NCBI RefSeq assembly: GCF_021390935.1
Contig: NZ_JAJPUI010000002.1
Location: 434,001-498,000 of the forward strand
Origin: Streptomyces sp. CC228A
GTDB lineage: Bacteria; Actinomycetota; Actinomycetes; Streptomycetales; Streptomycetaceae
Length of the DNA: 64,000 nt
Reading direction: 5' to 3'
In this document: one piece after another, positions 58,213 through 64,000 of the stretch
Layout: each line of letters starts with the position of its first letter
Numbering within the stretch: the first letter of the stretch is position 1
Notes under the pieces: model-generated
Told to the model about the DNA's origin: nothing
The model's input: only the letters and a program-made list of their open reading frames with translations
Databases searched by the model: none
Program-made: the position numbers and the translations under genes

Positions 58213-59449
58213 GACCGCCCCGCGGCACCCGGGCGGCTGGAGCGGCCTGACCTGGCGCCGCGACAGCAACTCCCTGCGCAGAGCCCTGACCACCGTGACC
58301 GCCCTGTCGGCGCTGCTCGCCCTGTCCGTCGGAGTGACCAGCGGCGCCTCCACCGCCGTGGAACGCGATGTCCTGTCCAGCGGCGGCCTGACGCAGATCG
58401 AGCTCGCCACGACCGGCTCGGGCTCCGGCGCCGGAGGCTCCGCACGGCCACTCACCCAGGACGTCCTCACCGAGGCCGCCGGGATCGACGGCGTCACCCA
58501 GGTCGTACCCGACTACGCGGCTTCGGTCTACGCCGCTACGGAGACCGGCGGAACCTACATCCTCGGCGCGAACAGCTACGTGCCCGGCAGCACGATTCCC
58601 GTCGTCGAGGGCCAAGCCCCGGACAAGCAACTCGCCGACGGCCAGATCATCGTCCCCGCCAAGGCCGACGGCACCGACCTCGGCGGATTCGTGGGCCGCA
58701 CCCTCACCTTCTCGCACACCGTCGGCACCGGCCCCAACACGGGCACGACCAAGGACATCGCCCTCACCGCCGTCGCCGCCTACGATCCGTCCTGGCAGCC
58801 GGACGGGCCCGGCGCCGCCTACGTCTCCCCGACCACCGCCCTACGGCTCGCCGCCGCCCGCGCCGCTCAGACGCCCACGGAGTTCATGAGCACCGAAGGC
58901 GCCCAGAGCGCCCTCGTGGTGACCGAGCACCAGCGATACGTCGCACCCGTCACCGCGGCCCTGCAGAAACTCGGCATCTCGGCGTCGCCGGTCTCGGACC
59001 GGATCGGCAACCTGCCCGGGCTCTTCGGCGCCGTCCAGTGGTTCACCCTGGTGCTCGCCGCCCTGCTCGCGGTCGTATCGCTGCTGCTGGGGGCAGCCCG
59101 GGCGATGGACAGCGTCCGGGCCAGGCTCGCCCAATTCGCCGTCCTCCGGGTCCTCGGCGAGTCGATGTCCTCCCTGCGCCGCCTCCTCATCGGCGAAGCG
59201 GTGCGGACCGGACTCGCCGCCGGGCTCCTGGGGCTCGTGGCCGGAGCCGCCGTGGCCGCCGTACTGGCCGGCCCTCTCAGCGACGCACTCGGGCTGACGA
59301 TCCGGCCATGGGACACGATCCCCGGCCCTGTCTGGATGCTGGCCGTCCTGACCCTTCCGGTCCTTGGACTCGCGGTCGGCGCGCTTGTCGGAGGACGGCG
59401 CGCATTGGCGGACGACCCGTACCTGACCGTGCGACGCCACAACGTATGA
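58196..59449 (+). CDS. FtsX/MacB-like ABC permease
   Basis: The protein has 417 residues. Transmembrane helix 1 is at about 30-50 (TTVTALSALLALSVGVTSGA), followed by a large periplasm-facing MacB_PCD-like domain. Three C-terminal helices (WFTLVLAALLAVVSLLLGAA, GLAAGLLGLVAGAAVAAVLA, VWMLAVLTLPVLGLAVGALV) form the FtsX core. It closes the operon and is followed by a strong hairpin. Confidence 0.9.
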   Translation: MTPSTETAPRHPGGWSGLTWRRDSNSLRRALTTVTALSALLALSVGVTSGASTAVERDVLSSGGLTQIELATTGSGSGAGGSARPLTQDVLTEAAGIDGVTQVVPDYAASVYAATETGGTYILGANSYVPGSTIPVVEGQAPDKQLADGQIIVPAKADGTDLGGFVGRTLTFSHTVGTGPNTGTTKDIALTAVAAYDPSWQPDGPGAAYVSPTTALRLAAARAAQTPTEFMSTEGAQSALVVTEHQRYVAPVTAALQKLGISASPVSDRIGNLPGLFGAVQWFTLVLAALLAVVSLLLGAARAMDSVRARLAQFAVLRVLGESMSSLRRLLIGEAVRTGLAAGLLGLVAGAAVAAVLAGPLSDALGLTIRPWDTIPGPVWMLAVLTLPVLGLAVGALVGGRRALADDPYLTVRRHNV

Positions 59450-59505
59450 CGGTGTGGGGCGCGGTCGACCGAGACCGCACGCCACAGCTGGAGAGTTCCC
59501 CAGAC

Positions 59506-59547
59506 GTGGGCCCTGTCCGCCACTCCCCTGCGGCGGACAGGGCCCAC
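59506..59547 (+). terminator. Perfect 16-bp stem terminator after the ABC operon
   Basis: GTGGGCCCTGTCCGCC (59506-59521) pairs perfectly with GGCGGACAGGGCCCAC (59532-59547) around a 10-base loop. It lies 57 bp after the permease stop. Confidence 0.9.
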
Positions 59548-60440
59548 CCCTATGTCGGCCCGCCCTGGAATATGCAAGGTATCTCTGCACAACCAGGGCG
59601 TCGATCGTCCGGGCGAACGTTTCACTTCGCCGGTCACCATCGCGACAGATGAAGTCTTCAACTGCACAGGACAACCGCGGCCGCAGCGCGGCACGCAGCA
59701 CCGGAGGTGTGCCGCCCCGTCAGACCGGTGCGGAGGCGGCCGCCGGTGGCCGCCGCCCCCGCCGCCATGTCCCGCCACTCCGCCGCCCGGCACACCGGCC
59801 GCCGGAATCCCGGGCCGACGGGCAGTGCCGGCGGGGCCCGTTCGCGACCGGGCCCGCGAGATCCATGAGGCCGTACGGCAGCGTCAGTTCACCCGCGCCG
59901 GCACCGGTCGGCGCGGCCGCGGGGCGCACCAGGCCCCTCACCGCCCCGCGCATACCGGAAGGCCGAAACTGGTCCCCACGTTCAGAGGGAGCGCGAGGGC
60001 GCAGCAGAAGGTGAAGGGCGTCCCGGTCGGCGTCGGCAGCGGCCGCACGACCGCGCGCCGCGGGTACGGGAGCGCCGACGGGTCCGGCGTCGACCTGTCC
60101 GGAAACGTGCGGCGGGAGCGGGGCCGGCCCTCGGTGCGCCCGGCGTCCGCGCGCACGGTGGACGGGGCCGCGCCGGGGAGGCCCGGCGGCCGCGGCGGAC
60201 TTCGGGGCGGGGCGCCGCCGCCGAGGCGGCACATCTCCGGCTCCGGTCACACAGCGGGTTCCTCCTGCCGGCCCCGCGCCCCGCCGCGGCGGCTTGCGGC
60301 ACCGGACCGCGGCGCGCCCGGCCCCCGCCGCCACCCGGCGCGGTCCACGCCACCCCGTCCGTGAGGAAGGTCACACGGAGGTCGCGCCCGGCGTCCGCGG
60401 CCGCTCCGCAGGGGCGGTCGGCGCGCATAAGGTGAAGTCC
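59548..60440. other. 893-bp stretch without a supported gene
   Basis: The first 150 bp are moderately GC-rich. From 59680 on, the sequence is extreme GC with open frames on both strands, none with a start, ribosome site or recognisable domain. A decayed gene cannot be excluded. Confidence 0.45.
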
Positions 60441-61100
60441 ATGCCTGTGACGCTCGACCGACGTGAAGGCCCGTACGGCGAAGTGGTGCTGCGGCAGCGC
60501 GGCGACCACTTCGAGATCATCGCCAACGGCACGTTCCTGATGGACACCTCGGACGGCCGCTCGGAACGCCTGCTGATCGACGCGGCCTTGGGCGCGCTGG
60601 ACGGCCGTCCGGCCCCCTCCGTGCTCATCGGCGGCCTCGGGGTCGGCTTCTCGCTCGCGCACGCCGCCGCCCAACCGGCATGGGGCCGGATCGCGGTGGT
60701 GGAACGGGAGCAGGCCGTCATCGACTGGCACCGCGAGGGGCCCCTCGGCCGGATGTCCGGCGCGGCGCTCGCCGACCCGCGCACCACCCTCGTCCACGCC
60801 GATCTGGTGGCCTGGCTGCACCGTACGTCCGAGACGTACGACGCGCTGTGCCTGGACATCGACAACGGGCCCGACTGGACCGTGACCGCGGACAACGACG
60901 GCCTGTACGCACCGGCGGGGCTGGCCGCCTGTGCCGCGCGGCTCACCCCCGGCGGCGTGCTGGCCGTGTGGTCCGCGCAGCCGTCCGCGGATTTCGAAGA
61001 GTCCTTGCGGAATGCCGGATTCAGCGGGGTAAGAACCGAAGAGATCCCGGTTGCCCGAGGCGTACCGGACGTCGTCCACCTCGCTGTTCGCCCCGCGTAG
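60441..61100 (+). CDS. Spermidine-synthase-like methyltransferase-fold protein
   Basis: ATG 60441 gives 219 residues. PSVLIGGLGVGFSLAHAAAQ is the nucleotide-binding glycine loop, RIAVVEREQAVIDWHREG the acidic loop, and YDALCLDIDNGPDW the following strand of the spermidine synthase/SAM-methyltransferase fold. Catalytic residues for polyamine transfer are not evident, so a true spermidine synthase is doubtful. Homologues without the N-terminal beta domain are common in Streptomyces. It stands alone, 89 bp before the response regulator. Confidence 0.82.
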   Translation: MPVTLDRREGPYGEVVLRQRGDHFEIIANGTFLMDTSDGRSERLLIDAALGALDGRPAPSVLIGGLGVGFSLAHAAAQPAWGRIAVVEREQAVIDWHREGPLGRMSGAALADPRTTLVHADLVAWLHRTSETYDALCLDIDNGPDWTVTADNDGLYAPAGLAACAARLTPGGVLAVWSAQPSADFEESLRNAGFSGVRTEEIPVARGVPDVVHLAVRPA

Positions 61101-61189
61101 CCGGGACACGTCGACTGCCTTTATGTTTTGACTCGACCAACGGAACGCACGGACCTAGAGGCTCGCGCAGGACGCGACAGGGGCGGGGC

Positions 61190-61927
61190 ATGGAGCACGT
61201 ACACACCAGCCACACCGGCAACGCGGCCACGCCGGGTACCCAGCGCCGGGTCCTGGTCGTCGAGGACGACGCGACCATCGTGGAAGCCATCTCCGCGCGG
61301 TTGCGGGCCGAGGGCTTCCAGGTGCAGACGGCGCCGGACGGCCCGTCGGCGGTGGAGGCGGCCGAGGCGTGGCAGCCGGACCTGATGGTCCTGGACGTCA
61401 TGCTGCCCGGCTTCGACGGGCTGGAGGTGTGCCGCCGCGTGCAGGCGCAGCGGCCCGTCCCGGTCCTGATGCTGACGGCGCGGGACGACGAGACCGACAT
61501 GCTGGTCGGCCTCGGTGTCGGCGCGGACGACTACATGACCAAGCCGTTCTCGATGCGCGAGCTGGTGGCGCGGGTGCACGTGCTGCTGCGCCGCGTGGAG
61601 CGCGCGGCGCTCGCCGCGGTGACCCCGCGCAGCGGGATCCTGCGGCTGGGCGAGCTGGAGATCGACCACGCGCAGCGCCGGGTGCGGGTCAGGAACGACG
61701 ACGTGCACCTGACGCCGACGGAGTTCGACCTGCTGGTCTGCCTGGCCAACACGCCGCGCGCGGTGCTGTCGCGCGAGCAGCTGCTGGCGGAGGTGTGGGA
61801 CTGGACGGACGCGTCGGGCACGCGGACCGTGGACAGCCACATCAAGGCGCTCCGACGGAAGATCGGCGCCGAGCGGATCCGCACCGTGCACGGTGTCGGC
61901 TACGCGCTGGAGACCCCGGCGCCGTGA
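61190..61927 (+). CDS. OmpR/PhoB-family response regulator
   Basis: ATG 61190 gives 245 residues. The receiver has VLVVEDDATIVEAI, LMVLDVMLPGFDGL (phospho-Asp), LMLTARDDE and DDYMTKPFSMREL. The C-terminal winged helix has VHLTPTEFDLLVCLANTPRA and TVDSHIKALRRKIGAERIRT. The stop overlaps the kinase GTG by four bases. The pair is conserved in Streptomyces close to lon. Confidence 0.95.
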   Translation: MEHVHTSHTGNAATPGTQRRVLVVEDDATIVEAISARLRAEGFQVQTAPDGPSAVEAAEAWQPDLMVLDVMLPGFDGLEVCRRVQAQRPVPVLMLTARDDETDMLVGLGVGADDYMTKPFSMRELVARVHVLLRRVERAALAAVTPRSGILRLGELEIDHAQRRVRVRNDDVHLTPTEFDLLVCLANTPRAVLSREQLLAEVWDWTDASGTRTVDSHIKALRRKIGAERIRTVHGVGYALETPAP

Positions 61928-63706
61928 GCCGGGCCGACGGCCAGGGCGCCGGGGCTTCCCCGCCGGGCCGGGCACCGAAGCGCACCCCCCGGGTCCCGCG
62001 CCCCAGGACCACTCCGGAGACCGGGGCGACCCCAGCGCAGGCCGAGGCCACCGCGGAGACCGGGGCGACCCCAGCGCAGGCCGAGGCCACCGCGGAGACC
62101 AGGGCGACCTCACCGCAGGCGCCCCGGGACACCGCGCCGGAGGCGGCACCGGACACCCCGCGGGGCCCCGCACCGGAGGGGTCCGCGGACGCCGTCCGCT
62201 CCCGGCCACCCGCCGGCATCGGCCGCCCCCGGACCCCCGCGGACAGCGACCGCCCCGCCACCCCGGCCGACACCGGCGCACCCCACGCCACCGCCGACAC
62301 CGGCGCACCCCACACCGCCCGCACCGACCCCGCCGGCGCCACGGCCCGTACCGACCCCGCCGGCACCAACGCACCCCACGCTGCCCGTACCGACCCCTCC
62401 GGCGCCACCGCCCGTACCACCGACCCCGCGGGCGCCACCCCCGCCGGCACCGGCGCACTCCCCGTCACCGCCGGTACCGGCCGTCCCGCCGGTGCCGCTC
62501 CGGGCACCGGGGAGCCCCGCGGCAGCCGGCTCCGCCCGTCCGTCCGACGACCGCGACCCGCCCGCCGGGCACGAGCACCCCGCGGGCCGGCCCGCCGGAG
62601 GCGGTGCCGGGTGCCGCGCCGTCCGGCGGCGGCGACGGCGGCTCGGAGGGGTGCCGATCTCCATCAAGACGAAGCTCGGCAGCCTCGTCGTGGTGTCCGT
62701 GTTCATCACGACCGGGCTGCTGCTGGTGGCGCTCCGCACGGAGACCGAGCTGCGGTTCATCACCGTCTTCTCGGTGATCGCCACCCTCCTCCTCACCCAG
62801 TTCTTCGCGCACGGCCTGACCGCGCCGCTCGACGAGATGACCACCGTCGCCAAGGGCATCTCCCACGGCGACTACACCCGCCGGGTGCGCGGCGCCGACC
62901 GCCGCGACGAGCTCGGCGACCTGGCCTCCACCATCAACCGCATGGCGGACGACCTGGAGGCCGTGGACCGGCACCGCAAGGAGCTCGTCGCGAACGTGTC
63001 GCACGAGCTGCGCACCCCGATCGCCGCCCTGCGGGCCGTGCTGGAGAACGTCGTGGACGGCGTGTCGGCCGCCGACCCGGAGACCATGCGCACCGCCCTG
63101 GCGCAGACGGAGCGGCTGGGCCGGCTGGTGGAGACGCTGCTGGACCTGTCCCGGCTCGACAACGGCGTGGTGCCGCTGCGCTGCCGGCGCTTCGAGGTGT
63201 GGCCGTACCTGTCGGGCGTGCTGAAGGAGGCCGGGCTCGCGGCGTCGCAGCGCGCGGTGGGCGGCTCCGCCTCGGGCCCGCACACCCGCAGCGACGTGCA
63301 CCTGCACCTGGACGTGTCGCCGCCGGAGCTGACCGCGCACGCGGACATGGAGCGGCTGCACCAGGTCGTGGCGAACCTGATCGACAACGCCGTGAAGCAC
63401 TCGCCGCCGCACGGCCGGGTCACCGTGCGGGCACGGCGCGGGCCCTACCCGGAGTCCCTGGACCTGGAGGTGCAGGACGAGGGGCCGGGCATCCCCGAGG
63501 CGGAGCGGCACAAGGTCTTCGAGCGGTTCAACCGGGGCAGCGTGCCGTCCCCGCACGGCCCTGGCAGCGACGGCGGCACGGGCCTGGGGCTGGCCATCGC
63601 CCGGTGGGCGGTCGACCTCCACGGTGGCCGTATCGGTGTGGCCGAATCGGCTCGCGGCTGCCGGATTCTCGTCACTCTTCCGGGGATCCCCCCGCAGCGC
63701 GATTGA
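61924..63706 (+). CDS. Sensor histidine kinase with long disordered N-terminus, frame broken twice
   Basis: GTG 61924 overlaps the regulator stop. The first 240 residues are Ala/Thr/Pro/Asp-rich with two copies of ETGATPAQAEAT (62010-62090). One base is missing near 62519-62523 and another at 62646-62651 (G4 where G5 fits), just before VPISIKTKLGSLVVVSVF. Two transmembrane helices, HAMP (LTAPLDEMTTVAKGISHGDY), HisKA (LVANVSHELRTPIAALRAVL) and HATPase_c (VANLIDNAVKHSPPHGRV, DGGTGLGLAIARWAVDLHGG) follow. Restored length is 594 residues. If the breaks are real, the kinase core could start at GTG 62652. Confidence 0.87.
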
Positions 63707-64000
63707 CGTAGGGTTCGAACCGCGGCCGCCGCCGACCCGTGAACGTGTACGGGCACGGAGCCGGCCCGCTCAGGGGTGCGGACGAAGGGGGCCGCGGCCC
63801 TGTTCAGCGCTACCCGCGTCACGCCGGGTGACTGCCGAACCACGCTTGTTTCCCGCCATTGTCTTCGACGAAACCAGCGTTTTGGTGTGATGTACGCGAC
63901 GATGCCCTGCCCGGCCTGCACCTCCCGCCCGTAGAGGCGTAGCCTTTATTTCCGCTGTCCATCACCTTGTGAAGCGGAAGAGGGCGGTTGCCGCCGTGTC
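63707..64000. other. Right-edge spacer, no gene seen
   Basis: This is 294 bp with a lower-GC part at 63880-63970. No tRNA or hairpin is convincing, and no supported gene starts before the edge. It is probably the upstream region of the next gene. Confidence 0.4.

Noticed and set aside
59552..60364. Possible 270-residue plus-strand gene between the ABC operon and the spermidine-synthase-like gene
   Set aside because: Arg/Pro/Gly-rich translation, no ribosome site, no domain, and equally open frames on the other strand.
63700..63780. GGTTCGAAC box resembling a tRNA T-arm
   Set aside because: No acceptor stem, anticodon arm or CCA-side pairing can be built around it.

Overview
The base composition (very GC-rich), the codon use (G/C at almost every third position, TTA very rare) and the gene content (conservon operon, type VII secretion genes of the actinobacterial kind, Ku/LigD, paired FtsW/PBP genes, HspR-type operator at lon) point to a Streptomyces or close relative. 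The window is chromosomal. Most of it is core-like sequence, with one accessory island at the left end (about 1-18.5 kb).

Layout. 1-1.6 kb: 3'-truncated GmrSD-type (DUF262/DUF1524) restriction protein. 1.7-4.5 kb: debris field with a twice-frameshifted YwqK-type immunity pseudogene, a possible toxin C-terminus, an intact IS630-family insertion with perfect terminal repeats, and small orphan reading frames. 4.5-18.5 kb: one minus-strand type VII secretion block. It reads small membrane protein, EccD, MinD/ParA-like ATPase, EccC, DUF6177 protein, two ESAT-6/WXG100-like proteins, DUF6507 protein, an 863-residue toxin with a PD-(D/E)XK nuclease-like tip, and a likely immunity gene. EccB, EccE and mycosin are not in the window. 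18.6-21.7 kb: Ku, LigD polymerase and LigD ligase. 22.4-34.5 kb: HEAT-repeat protein, lipoprotein plus histidine kinase without a response regulator, FtsW-like and PBP pair, DUF3291 protein, AurF-like diiron oxygenase with a TetR regulator, secreted coiled-coil protein. 34.6-41 kb: conservon CvnA-B-C-D with a styrene-monooxygenase-like flavoprotein at its end. 41.3-53.8 kb: PP2C-like protein, MarR, cupin, NarL-type two-component pair, secreted M4 metalloprotease divergent from a TTA-containing LuxR-type regulator, Lon protease with a HAIR operator. 53.9-59.5 kb: 5'-truncated TniQ-like frame, then a four-gene unit of small secreted protein, membrane-anchored helical protein, ABC ATPase and FtsX-like permease, closed by a strong hairpin. 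60.4-63.7 kb: spermidine-synthase-like protein and an OmpR-type two-component pair.

Reading-frame quality is a theme. At least ten otherwise good genes are broken by apparent one-base losses (one by two bases), mostly in C/G runs or GC-rich low-complexity coding sequence. Adding the missing bases restores an in-frame total length in every case. This regularity suggests sequencing or assembly deletions at least as much as real gene decay, so these genes are reported at full extent with the break located. The exception is eccC, split by an in-frame TAG (a substitution, not an indel) between its first and second ATPase domains.

The most interesting units are the T7SS-linked nuclease toxin/immunity pair with its graveyard of older toxin/immunity remnants, the split eccC, and the secreted-protein/ABC-transporter operon at 55.3-59.4 kb.
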